A stretch of 34,069 bases of DNA from NCBI GenBank assembly GCA_016296205.1, contig JAEDJS010000017.1, forward strand, positions 1 through 34,069. The letters are read 5' to 3'. Position numbers and translations under genes: made by a program. Shown here one piece after another: positions 1 to 7,248 of this stretch. Numbering within the stretch: the stretch's first letter is position 1; the number at the start of each line of letters is the position of its first letter. The DNA comes from Treponema sp. (lineage in GTDB: Bacteria > Spirochaetota > Spirochaetia > Treponematales > Treponemataceae). The notes under the pieces were generated by a model. That model was not told the origin of the DNA. It made no database searches and saw only the letters and a list, made by a program, of their open reading frames with translations.

Positions 1-160
1 AAGGAAGTCGCAGTTCATTTCCTTTTTCTTCAAGAAGTTTCAAATCCCTGAATACTTTAGCTCGAAGCTTGACTTGGAGAGTAATTATGAAATCAAGGCT
101 CGGTCTTTCGCCTTTTTCTGTTTCATAAAACTCTACTGAAACTTTTTGTCCATGTTTCAA
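1..160 (-). CDS. RelE/HigB (phage Gp49-like) toxin, N-terminal part, start codon in doubt
   Basis: The frame reads leftward out of the window, so only the N-terminal ~53 residues are visible. They contain VEFYETEKGERPSLDFI and then LRAKVFRDLKLLEEKGNELR, the N-terminal pattern of Gp49-like HigB/RelE toxins, which are ribosome-dependent mRNA endonucleases. The matching HTH antitoxin normally follows downstream, here beyond position 1. The start is odd. In this frame the only possible start is TTG at 160-158, directly preceded by an in-frame TAA and overlapping a TATAAT box. The well-placed ATG at 153-151 is in another frame and reads only MDKKFQ before a stop. One more A in the A5 run (147-143) would give MDKKVSVEFYET. 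The gene may therefore be inactivated, phase-variable or affected by a sequencing error. Family call fairly sure; functionality uncertain. Confidence 0.7.
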   Translation of the reverse strand, partial: MKHGQKVSVEFYETEKGERPSLDFIITLQVKLRAKVFRDLKLLEEKGNELRLP

Positions 161-187
161 TTATAGGATATTTCCTATATTTGTCAA
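160..187 (-). promoter_or_regulatory. Promoter with internal operator-like inverted repeat for the toxin gene
   Basis: On the minus strand a TTGACA (187-182) is followed by a 16-nt spacer and TATAAT (165-160), near-perfect sigma-70 hexamers. ATAGGA and TCCTAT form an inverted repeat around AATA (about 178-163), covering the spacer and the start of the -10 box. That is where autoregulatory toxin-antitoxin repressors usually bind. The expected +1 is position 153, the A of ATG 153-151, so the transcript would have no leader. Hexamers and repeat are seen directly; the operator role is inferred. Confidence 0.65.
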
Positions 188-240
188 GATAAAAAATTTA
201 GACAGGCTTGCCCGGTCCGAGTTTTTAATGAAAACAGAAC

Positions 241-263
241 AAGATTTTTTCTTTCTAAATCTT
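241..263. terminator. Weak AT-rich hairpin, possible terminator
   Basis: AAGATTT (241-247) and AAATCTT (257-263) form a perfect 7-bp stem around a 9-nt loop. The stem has one G-C pair per arm, so it is weak. Read on the minus strand it is followed by a partly T-rich stretch and lies downstream of the zinc-ribbon remnant. It could be that remnant's terminator or chance in AT-rich DNA. Confidence 0.2.
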
Positions 264-335
264 AAAATTTTATTTCAAAAAAAATGGATACACAGTTAAA
301 AAAAATTGCCATTCTCTTTGTCGATAAAAATGTTC

Positions 336-446
336 TTACACTATAATTTTGGATTTCTTTGCTCCACAATTACTACAGATTTCCCCAGAATTTTCTGTTT
401 CGCACGCTTCACAAATCCATACAGGAGTTCTAAAGTAAGAAGTTTT
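336..446 (-). pseudogene. Start-less zinc-ribbon fragment
   Basis: Between an in-frame stop at 449-447 and the stop at 338-336 there is a 36-codon open frame with no ATG, GTG or TTG. It encodes WICEACETENSGEICSNCGA followed by a short basic tail. Two CxxC pairs separated by ENSG are the signature of small zinc ribbons that often form the C-terminal tail of larger bacterial proteins. It is most simply the leftover end of a gene whose upstream part has been lost. The rest of 161-465 shows only the toxin promoter and a weak hairpin; I see no other gene there. Confidence 0.4.
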
Positions 447-465
447 TTATGCCGATATTCAAAGG

Positions 466-1122
466 GTGAAAATCTTTAGTTTTTTTAGAAAATTCAATTT
501 ACAGTCTCACAAAATAAAGTTAATTTGGGTATTTACGCTGATTTTTTCTTTAAGCGGTATTTTTTCTCCAGCTTTTGCCTATGTGTGCAAATACAAGGAA
601 GATTACTGGAGACTTTACCACATTCACTACCAGCAGCTTCCTGATGATGTAATCGAAAATATTTACTGGCTGGAAAAAGCAGTGAATGCCGATTTTGCCA
701 ATCCTCAATATGCAATAGCAAAAATTAAAGACGAAACTGAATGGGAAAAATACAGATATTTGTTCCAGATGCACATCAACCTTAAACTGGTGGAACAGCA
801 CTTAAGACTGGGCAGAATCTACGACAAACAGGTGGCTTATTTTTACGATGCACCATGGAAAGAAGAATACCTTAGGGATCTGGAAAAAGCTTTAAGCTGC
901 TACAAGGCCGGTTACTATTACTGGCAGGAAGCAAAACTTTGGGCAGAAAAAGCAGGAACCGGTTCATTCAGATTTTTAACATTGACTGAGATTCAAAACT
1001 GGGAAGATGAAAAAGAGCGAATAAAAACCGGTGAATTAAATTACCAGAAAATGCTTGACAGAGAATGCGCTCGTTTGGAAAATGTAATTCAAAAGTTCAA
1101 AGAAATGGATACAAATTATTAA
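466..1122 (+). CDS. Exported protein of unknown function
   Basis: This 218-residue protein starts at a GTG and begins with a basic stretch and a hydrophobic segment (about residues 18-38) ending SPAFA, a good signal-peptide cleavage site, so a periplasmic location is likely. The mature part is rich in Tyr, Trp, Glu and Lys. It looks mainly alpha-helical, with amphipathic stretches such as LEKALSCYKAGYYYWQEAKL that recall TPR-like packing, but I do not recognise a family. No clear ribosome-binding site precedes the GTG: AAAGG lies too close. No in-frame alternative keeps the signal peptide. It ends 15 nt before aroB and is probably co-transcribed with it. Similar proteins of unknown function are common in treponemes. 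Confidence 0.65.
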   Translation: MKIFSFFRKFNLQSHKIKLIWVFTLIFSLSGIFSPAFAYVCKYKEDYWRLYHIHYQQLPDDVIENIYWLEKAVNADFANPQYAIAKIKDETEWEKYRYLFQMHINLKLVEQHLRLGRIYDKQVAYFYDAPWKEEYLRDLEKALSCYKAGYYYWQEAKLWAEKAGTGSFRFLTLTEIQNWEDEKERIKTGELNYQKMLDRECARLENVIQKFKEMDTNY

Positions 1123-1137
1123 AACCTGGAGAAAATA

Positions 1138-2238
1138 ATGGCTGGAATTGAAATAACAAAATTATCATATAACGAGGATCTGGAGTTTAAACCAGTTGAA
1201 ACAAAAGGTGAAATTCTTTATGTTACAGATTCTAATGTATATAAACTTGATCTTACAAAAAAATTTTTTTCACAGTTCAAGGTAAAAACCGTAAAAAATA
1301 AAGGGGCAAAATTTCTGCAGGGTTCAAGCCAGACAGATTCAAAAGCCCACCTGATAGTAATTCCAGCTGGAGAAAAATATAAATCAATGGACACAGTTCT
1401 CCAGATTTCTGCCTTTGCCCAAAGCCTTAATTTTAGCCGTAAAAGCAGATTTGCAGCCATTGGTGGTGGAGTTACAACTGATCTAACTGGTTTTGCAGCA
1501 GCAATTTACAAGCGTGGTATCAGCGTAGATTTTTATCCTACAACTCTTTTAAGCATGGCAGACGCAGCTGTTGGCGGAAAAACCGGCTGTGACTTTGGAA
1601 GCCTTAAAAACACACTGGGAGCTTTCTGGTGCGCAGAAAATATCTGTATGAATACACAGTTCCTTACTTCCCTTCCTCAAAAAGAGTTTATCAGCGGACT
1701 TGGTGAAGTTATAAAAACTGGTCTCCTTTTTGACAATCAGCTGGTAAATTTCTTTGAAGAAAATTCAGAAAAGATTTTAAGCCGTGATGTTGAAATTCTT
1801 AAAACTCCAGTAAAACGTTCTGCAGAACTTAAACTTGAAGTTGTAAAAAAAGATTTGCGTGAAGAAAACATTCGTGCATTCCTTAATCTGGGGCACACAT
1901 TTGGTCACGCCTTGGAAACAACAAAGGGTCTTGGAAAAATTACTCACGGAGAAGCTGTTGCATGGGGAATATCAAGAGCCGCAAAACTTTCACTAATTGA
2001 AGGACTTTGTGATACAGACTACTACAATCGTGTAATCAACCTTCTGGAAAAATTCGGATATGATACAAACCCAGTTACAGATGCAAAACAAATTCAGAAC
2101 ATTATTCAGGCAATGAAAAACGACAAAAAGAACAATGATACAAATTCCATCAGATTTGTTCTTCAGAAAAATGTTGATGACAATCTTACAAAAGAAGTGT
2201 CTGTAGAAAACATTATTAAAAGTTTGAGTGAAAAATAA
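1138..2238 (+). CDS. aroB: 3-dehydroquinate synthase
   Basis: Catalyses the second step of the shikimate pathway, DAHP to 3-dehydroquinate, using NAD+ and a divalent metal in the cytoplasm. The 366-aa length is normal. The NAD-binding GGGVTTDLTGF lies at about 109-119, followed by PTTLLSMADAAVGGKTG (134-150). Metal ligands are in place as Glu190 (GLGEVIKTG), His253 (LGHTFGHALE) and His270 (HGEAVAWG). The ATG is preceded by CTGGAG at good spacing. Upstream is an exported protein 15 nt away; downstream a cysteine desulfurase begins within 2 nt of the stop, so the three are probably one operon. No other shikimate gene is visible in the window. Confidence 0.95.
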   Translation: MAGIEITKLSYNEDLEFKPVETKGEILYVTDSNVYKLDLTKKFFSQFKVKTVKNKGAKFLQGSSQTDSKAHLIVIPAGEKYKSMDTVLQISAFAQSLNFSRKSRFAAIGGGVTTDLTGFAAAIYKRGISVDFYPTTLLSMADAAVGGKTGCDFGSLKNTLGAFWCAENICMNTQFLTSLPQKEFISGLGEVIKTGLLFDNQLVNFFEENSEKILSRDVEILKTPVKRSAELKLEVVKKDLREENIRAFLNLGHTFGHALETTKGLGKITHGEAVAWGISRAAKLSLIEGLCDTDYYNRVINLLEKFGYDTNPVTDAKQIQNIIQAMKNDKKNNDTNSIRFVLQKNVDDNLTKEVSVENIIKSLSEK

Positions 2239-2239
2239 A

Positions 2240-3403
2240 ATGACACAGATTGACTGCCACAAATATTTTGATTTTGCTGCCACAGGAATTCCAGATGCAG
2301 AAATTATCCGCAGTTCTATTGAACAGTCTCTGGAACATTGGGGAAATCCATCCAGTATTCATGACTGGGGTAAAGATGCAAAAAATGTTTTAGAAAATGC
2401 CCGTGAAATTTGCGAAAAAGTTTTAAACGTAAAAAAAGGCACTGTATATTTTACAAGCGGTGGCACAGAAAGTGACCACATTCCTCTCCTTGCAGTTATC
2501 AACAGGCCGGTAAAAGGATCAGTTGCCATCAGTAATATTGAACACCCTGCCCTCAGAGAAATGAAAAGTTCACTTGAACACGCAGGATTAAAAGTAGTAA
2601 GCATACAAAGTGATAAAAACGGTTTTGTTACAAAAGAAAACGTTCTTGCCGCTTTACAGGAAGATACAATTTTTGTAAGCGTAATGGCTGTAAACAACGA
2701 AACTGGTGCTGTAAACGATATTTATTCAATTGCAGATGCAATCACTGAATTTGGTAAAGGAAAACGAAAACCATTTTTTCACGTAGACTGTGTTCAAGCA
2801 GCGGGAAAAGTTCCACTAAAATTAAATCACCTGGGCATTGACAGTGCAGCACTTAGTGCCCACAAAATCGGGGGACCAAGAGGAATCGGGATTCTATATC
2901 TTTCAAAAGAAATCAACGCTTTTATGAGAGGTGGCGGACAGGAAAAAAATGTTAGAAGTGGAACAGAAAATGTTTTTGGAGCCGTAGCCTTTTCTAAATG
3001 TCTTGAAAAATATTTCTGGAACCAGGAACGATTTGAACTTCAAAAAAAATGGACAGAAGAATTTATCCAAAAGTTGATTTCCCAGACTAACGGAAAATGC
3101 ACAATTATTCCTCACGGAAGAATTGAATTGCAGGACAATTACAGTCCATGGGTTGTTCAGGCTGCATTCAAAAATATTCCCGGCCAGGTAATGGTTAGAG
3201 CGTTAAGCAGCAAAGGTTTTTACATTTCAACTGGAAGTGCCTGCAGTGCCAGTAAACAGAGCAGACCAATTCTTGATGCCATGAACATCAGTGGTGCAGA
3301 AAAAGAAACAGCGGTAAGATTCAGTTTTGGTCACTTAACAACCTGGGATGATATGGAAAATTTGTTAAAAGCTGTAAAAGAGACTTGCGAAATATTTAAA
3401 TAA
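2240..3403 (+). CDS. Cysteine desulfurase (NifS/IscS family)
   Basis: A PLP enzyme that removes sulfur from L-cysteine as a persulfide for Fe-S clusters or tRNA thiolation. Numbered from ATG 2240 (387 aa), the PLP-stacking His is about 102 (NIEHPAL), the PLP Asp about 183 (HVDCVQAAGK), the Schiff-base Lys about 209 (SAHKIGGPRG), and the catalytic Cys about 335 in STGSACSAS. TSGGTESDH is the phosphate-binding part. An in-frame GTG at 2228 would add MKNK and overlap aroB by 11 bp. The ATG is preferred because the homologous core begins right after it. No iscU, nifU or suf gene adjoins, so whether it serves Fe-S assembly or tRNA thiolation is open. Confidence 0.92.
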   Translation: MTQIDCHKYFDFAATGIPDAEIIRSSIEQSLEHWGNPSSIHDWGKDAKNVLENAREICEKVLNVKKGTVYFTSGGTESDHIPLLAVINRPVKGSVAISNIEHPALREMKSSLEHAGLKVVSIQSDKNGFVTKENVLAALQEDTIFVSVMAVNNETGAVNDIYSIADAITEFGKGKRKPFFHVDCVQAAGKVPLKLNHLGIDSAALSAHKIGGPRGIGILYLSKEINAFMRGGGQEKNVRSGTENVFGAVAFSKCLEKYFWNQERFELQKKWTEEFIQKLISQTNGKCTIIPHGRIELQDNYSPWVVQAAFKNIPGQVMVRALSSKGFYISTGSACSASKQSRPILDAMNISGAEKETAVRFSFGHLTTWDDMENLLKAVKETCEIFK

Positions 3404-3413
3404 ATGTTAGTAT
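3385..3413 (+). promoter_or_regulatory. Probable promoter of the bpuR-type gene
   Basis: TTGCGA (3385-3390) and TAGTAT (3408-3413) are separated by 17 nt and lie at the end of the cysteine desulfurase gene. Expected start of transcription is near 3420, giving a leader of about 55 nt that contains a strong ribosome-binding site (AAGGAAGG, about 3462-3469) before ATG 3475. Hexamers are 4-5 of 6 to consensus; unverified. Confidence 0.4.
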
Positions 3414-3459
3414 CTGCAAAGTAATTCAATAATTCATTTAATAAATTCCAGATACATAA
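3407..3459 (+). repeat. Inverted repeat in the leader of the bpuR-type gene
   Basis: TTAGTATCTG (3407-3416) pairs with CAGATACATAA (3449-3459): ten pairs with one bulged base, around a 32-nt AT-rich loop. The right arm ends just before the ribosome-binding site. The left arm overlaps the proposed -10 box, so a DNA operator is as possible as an RNA hairpin. Confidence 0.45.
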
Positions 3460-3474
3460 CTAAGGAAGGACAAC

Positions 3475-3912
3475 ATGGCAATTAGAGGTGAACTTTACAC
3501 AAACCAGGTAAAAGTAGACAAACGTTCATACTTTTTTAACGTAAAAGAAAACAGAAATGGTGACGTATTCCTCCAGGTTGTAGAAAGCAAAGGCGGAGAA
3601 GATGAAAGACACGCCATTGTTATTTTTGCAGATGAAATGCAGCAGTTTTTAAGCGGAATGGAAGACAGCCTTAAGTTCATTGAAAAGAACCGCAAAGAAA
3701 ATGCAAAAGCCAAAGCAGAAAAAAAAGCTGCTAAAGAAGCAAAATATTCTGCAAGTGCAAACAAAGATTCTGCTCCAGCAAAGAAAACTGTTTACCGCCG
3801 CAAGGGAGAAAGTCGTCTTGTTGCAGAAAAACGTGCAGAACGTCAGTTAGACGGAGTTAAAAGAACAGGAAAAGTTCACGTAATTTCAAAGAGAAAAGCA
3901 AACGAAGAATAA
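3475..3912 (+). CDS. PUR-domain nucleic-acid-binding protein (DUF3276, BpuR-like)
   Basis: Residues 1 to about 75 fit the bacterial PUR-alpha-like fold (DUF3276): RGELYTNQVKVDKRSYFFNV, then a strand-rich core and the helix EMQQFLSGMEDSLKFIEKN. The rest, to 145 aa, is a Lys/Ala-rich basic tail that probably adds non-specific nucleic-acid binding. The Borrelia homologue BpuR (BB0047) binds DNA and RNA and represses its own translation; a similar role here is inferred from family. The start has an excellent ribosome-binding site (AAGGAAGG), in line with high expression. It is the last plus-strand gene before a convergent junction with rnhB and has its own promoter candidate and an inverted repeat upstream. 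The basic tail is longer than I would expect for the family. Confidence 0.85.
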   Translation: MAIRGELYTNQVKVDKRSYFFNVKENRNGDVFLQVVESKGGEDERHAIVIFADEMQQFLSGMEDSLKFIEKNRKENAKAKAEKKAAKEAKYSASANKDSAPAKKTVYRRKGESRLVAEKRAERQLDGVKRTGKVHVISKRKANEE

Positions 3913-3982
3913 CTGTCTTTTCTGACATTTATCGATTGAAGCCAACAGAAAATAATTTAAAATTTATAAAACCTCAAAGTAT

Positions 3983-4540
3983 TTAAATCTTAAAACTCAA
4001 TCTCTGAATAGGAGAAGGGCCGATTTTTAAACAGACTTCTTTATGAGCCTTTGTTGGATAACCTTTATGTTTAGCATAACCGTATTCAGGATAAAGCTTA
4101 TCGTATTCAACCATCAACCTGTCTCTTGTTACTTTTGCAATAATACTTGCTGCCATAACTTCTGGAAATTTTGCATCAGCTTTTACTTCAGGCCGGCAAT
4201 TAAAAGGAACTTTCGGAATGTAAATTCCGTCTGCAATTCCTTCAAGATTCTGAACATCAACATGGGGAAATCTTTTCTGCAAATCTTCAAAGGCTCGCTG
4301 CATTGCAAGAAGACTGGCATTTAAAATATTGATTTTATCGATTTCAAAATGTTCTACAAGTCCTACACCCCAGTAAGATTTCTGAATAATTATTTGGTAA
4401 GCAGCTTCTCTTTTTTTTTCCGAAAGTTTTTTTGAATCATTTAAAATTTCAAAAGGAAAATCAGAATGCAAAATAACACAGCCTGCACTAACCGGACCTG
4501 CCAGTGGTCCTCTACCAGCTTCGTCAAATCCTGCAATCAT
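3983..4540 (-). CDS. rnhB: Ribonuclease HII
   Basis: Cleaves the RNA strand of RNA-DNA hybrids and starts removal of single misincorporated ribonucleotides. The 185-aa protein opens with GFDEAGRGPLAGPV, giving active-site Asp6 and Glu7. Asp104 (IADGIYIP) and Asp122 (KADAKFPEVMAASIIAK) complete the four acidic metal ligands with the usual 18-residue spacing. The conserved YPEYGYAKHKGYPTKAH follows. It is the last gene of the long minus-strand run, beginning 2 nt after the exported beta-helix protein, so translation is probably coupled. It converges with the bpuR-type gene; the 70-bp gap holds only a weak stem and no clear terminator. Confidence 0.95.
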   Translation of the reverse strand: MIAGFDEAGRGPLAGPVSAGCVILHSDFPFEILNDSKKLSEKKREAAYQIIIQKSYWGVGLVEHFEIDKINILNASLLAMQRAFEDLQKRFPHVDVQNLEGIADGIYIPKVPFNCRPEVKADAKFPEVMAASIIAKVTRDRLMVEYDKLYPEYGYAKHKGYPTKAHKEVCLKIGPSPIQRLSFKI

Positions 4541-4542
4541 TT

Positions 4543-6636
4543 TTAATTCCCCCTATAAGTAACATTTTCTTCATTATAAGTTGAATAAATATCTTTAAAA
4601 ATTGAATCATCCCAACTGCTGTTACAATTTACTTTAACATTAAATAACTGTCCCCGACTTTTTACAAGTTCAAGAATGCGTTTACTGGTGCCCAAAGAAT
4701 AAAGTTCACCACCTCTAATATTTAAATTGGAATTTGTTAGACAAAAAATTCCAGAGGTAATTGAATTTGAAACAAATCTTGAATTAAGGCAGTTAATTTT
4801 AGAATTTGACCCATTTACACAAACAGAATAATTTTCACTGTTGCAGGTAATTCCCGAGCTTACAAAATTAAATTCAGATTTGCGGCAATCTATGAGATTC
4901 AAATAATTTTGCGATGTGCCAGTAAGTTCGCAATCCCTGAAAGTGAGTTTACTTGACAAAGCAATTATAAAATTATCAGAATTATTTTTTTCAAGAATCA
5001 CATCATGGAATTCAACATTTGAATCTGTGAATTTTAAAACAGCATTTTTATCAAAAACAAAATGACAGTCATTTCCAAAAATCATGGCATCTTTTTTAAT
5101 TTCATAAATTCCATCAGGAACTTTTATCATTCCGGTTACATGAAGACGACCATTGTTTGTGCGGTTTAGAGAATCAACTGCCTGCCTGAAATCTGTCCAG
5201 GGATTAAAGAAACTTCCATCCTGTTCATTATCACCAGATTCGCCAGAAAGGTAAAAATTATATTCATCTACAAGCACATTATAATTTGACATTGCACTTG
5301 TGTTACCGGCTTTGTCTTTACAAAAAGCATAGACTGTATAAAATGCTGCCTGCTGATCAACACTTTTTAAAACAATATTTGTTCCCGGTTTGTATTCCTT
5401 AAATTTCTGTGAAGGTAAAGTAAGAGTTCCAGTTAAAGTTGAATTATTAAATCCACTTTCTGTGAGCACCGGTTTACTTACTGAATAATAAATTGTTTCA
5501 TCACTGTTACTTGAAATTGTAATGTACACTTTATCGCCTGTAACATTTTGCTTGGAGCTGGAAACAATTTCGGGTTTATTTGGAGGAAGTGTGTCTATAA
5601 AAAAATCAACATCCTGATTTCCCTGATATAAACCGTTGCAATAAAGTTCAAAATTATGGGTATGATATAATTCTTCACCATCAAGAATTTCAAGTTGAAT
5701 TTTTTTCCACTGCCCTTTTGAAATTCCAGAAAGATTGCTGCATTTACCGCCACTGATTCTGTATTCACTTAATGAAGGAAAAATTTGAATTGAATTTAAA
5801 CTTGTTTTTGAAACTACCATATCCGGGCGGCACAACAACTTAAACTCATTTACATTTTTATTTCCGTTATTAACAAGAGGCTGCCAGCGTACAACATGCT
5901 CAACACTTCTGTCTACCTTAACACTTTTGCCTGCACCCTGCCACAAAGAGGAATCAACCTGGTACAAATAATTCCGGTCTTTAAAAACAATTGTTTCCCA
6001 GTCATCAATAATAAAAGGATAATCCTGTCCCAGAGAAAAATCAGAATTCCAACCTTTAATATTCAGAACAAAAAAATAATCATTAACAGAATCACTGCCA
6101 GTTTTTTCTACTGAAATTTTACATGGAACATATCTTTCAAGTTTGTTATCAAGGCTCAGATTGATTGTATTATTTTTTACAGGAGTCTTACAGTTATTTG
6201 GGAAAAATTTAAAATTTTCAGGAATCTGCAAATTCATTCCGCTGGTATAAGAATAAATGGGTTTGTAGTTAATTAATTCCACAAAAGATTTTTCTTCCGG
6301 CGAAAGATTTTTAACCTGGGGGAAATTTGCAGTGTAATCAATTATTACATCAGTTCTAACACCATTTTTGTCTACTGCAGCAATGTGAAGTTTTACAGGT
6401 CCAACTTTATCGATTAATGCCGGCTCATCGTAAATAAATCCAAAAGAAAGAGGATCATTTTCATCCAGGGAATAATAGATTTCTTCATCATTTAAGTTGT
6501 TGATTACAAGAGCCTGTTTATTATACCAGATGCCTGGAAGGGGACTTAAAACATTTTCCTTCTGGAGAGCAAAAATATTAAAAGTACAAAAAAGTGAGAA
6601 CAAATAATTAATGATTAAAAATAATCGTTTCCCCAT
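4543..6636 (-). CDS. Exported protein with hexosaminidase-C-like and beta-helix domains
   Basis: The 697-aa product begins MGKRLFLIINYLFSLFCTFNIFAL, a signal peptide. Residues about 30-105 (PLPGIWYNKQALVI, then EIYYSLDENDP) resemble the chitobiase/beta-hexosaminidase C-terminal repeat, an Ig-like module found in many spirochaete envelope proteins. A second copy-like stretch follows PPNKPEIVSS with ETIYYSVSKP and YTVYAFCKDKAGNTS. From about residue 455, YLSGESGDNEQDGSFFNPWT introduces a region of short Asn/Ser-rich rungs typical of right-handed parallel beta-helices (DUF1565 type). No catalytic residues are recognisable. The protein is probably periplasmic or surface-attached and may bind carbohydrate or protein partners. 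It starts 6 nt after the phosphoribosyltransferase. Domain calls are by eye. Confidence 0.65.
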   Translation of the reverse strand: MGKRLFLIINYLFSLFCTFNIFALQKENVLSPLPGIWYNKQALVINNLNDEEIYYSLDENDPLSFGFIYDEPALIDKVGPVKLHIAAVDKNGVRTDVIIDYTANFPQVKNLSPEEKSFVELINYKPIYSYTSGMNLQIPENFKFFPNNCKTPVKNNTINLSLDNKLERYVPCKISVEKTGSDSVNDYFFVLNIKGWNSDFSLGQDYPFIIDDWETIVFKDRNYLYQVDSSLWQGAGKSVKVDRSVEHVVRWQPLVNNGNKNVNEFKLLCRPDMVVSKTSLNSIQIFPSLSEYRISGGKCSNLSGISKGQWKKIQLEILDGEELYHTHNFELYCNGLYQGNQDVDFFIDTLPPNKPEIVSSSKQNVTGDKVYITISSNSDETIYYSVSKPVLTESGFNNSTLTGTLTLPSQKFKEYKPGTNIVLKSVDQQAAFYTVYAFCKDKAGNTSAMSNYNVLVDEYNFYLSGESGDNEQDGSFFNPWTDFRQAVDSLNRTNNGRLHVTGMIKVPDGIYEIKKDAMIFGNDCHFVFDKNAVLKFTDSNVEFHDVILEKNNSDNFIIALSSKLTFRDCELTGTSQNYLNLIDCRKSEFNFVSSGITCNSENYSVCVNGSNSKINCLNSRFVSNSITSGIFCLTNSNLNIRGGELYSLGTSKRILELVKSRGQLFNVKVNCNSSWDDSIFKDIYSTYNEENVTYRGN

Positions 6637-6642
6637 AAATAA

Positions 6643-7248
6643 TTATTTTTTAAAAATTGGTTCCAGAGCTTTTCTTAATTCCGGATAAGGTTTATAGAAA
6701 TTTTCTTCCAGCTCATCCTGAGTTAACCCAACAAGTTCGTGACTCTGATAATTAATCCAGCGGTCCTGATCTGGAGAATCAATAACAATTTCCCGGCACC
6801 AGTAGTCTGGGGTTATAGGAAGTTTTTCTTTATATGTAAAATTTTTATAATCATGCACAACAACTTTAATATCTTCTCTTGGAATTCCTTTATCAATAAG
6901 CACACTTACAAGATAATTTAAAGTTCGTCCTGAATCAAAAATGTCATCTACTAAAAGAATTTTATCTCCCTGGCGAAGATGTTCTGGCGAATAAGTCCAG
7001 CCGTCAACTCTAACAGAACTATGCATTCGAATATCACTGTAACTGTGGGCAACAACTGCAGCATACATAATTGGCTTGTGATTCTTTAATGCAATTTTGT
7101 AATATTCACTGATGATGTTTGCCATGTAAGCGCCACCTCTCAATGAAGTATAAATTACATCAGGAACAAATCCATCTTCAAAATACATTTTATGAGCAAG
7201 CAAAAGTGTATTATTTCTTAGCTGGTCATACTGCAAAAATTCTTTCAT
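6643..7248 (-). CDS. Purine-type phosphoribosyltransferase
   Basis: The PRPP-binding motif KILLVDDIFDSGRT lies at residues 97-109, and an upstream YTSLRGGAYMA loop fits the PRT pyrophosphate-binding region. The C-terminal WINYQSHELVG resembles the hood of xanthine/guanine-type enzymes, so purine-base salvage (base plus PRPP to nucleotide) is the likely reaction; substrate choice cannot be read from the sequence. At 201 aa the size is normal. Its ATG shares one base with the clpC stop codon (TAATG), implying translational coupling. The functional link to ClpC is not obvious; the arrangement probably reflects operon packing. Confidence 0.8.
   Translation of the reverse strand: MKEFLQYDQLRNNTLLLAHKMYFEDGFVPDVIYTSLRGGAYMANIISEYYKIALKNHKPIMYAAVVAHSYSDIRMHSSVRVDGWTYSPEHLRQGDKILLVDDIFDSGRTLNYLVSVLIDKGIPREDIKVVVHDYKNFTYKEKLPITPDYWCREIVIDSPDQDRWINYQSHELVGLTQDELEENFYKPYPELRKALEPIFKK

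Noticed and set aside
284..346. 20-codon plus-strand ORF in the left intergenic region
   Set aside because: Too short, no ribosome-binding site, no recognisable features, and it overlaps the end of the zinc-ribbon frame on the other strand.
3918..3952. TTTTCTG...CAGAAAA stem between the bpuR-type gene and rnhB as a bidirectional terminator
   Set aside because: The 7-bp AT-rich arms are separated by 21 nt and lack a U-tract; too weak to call.
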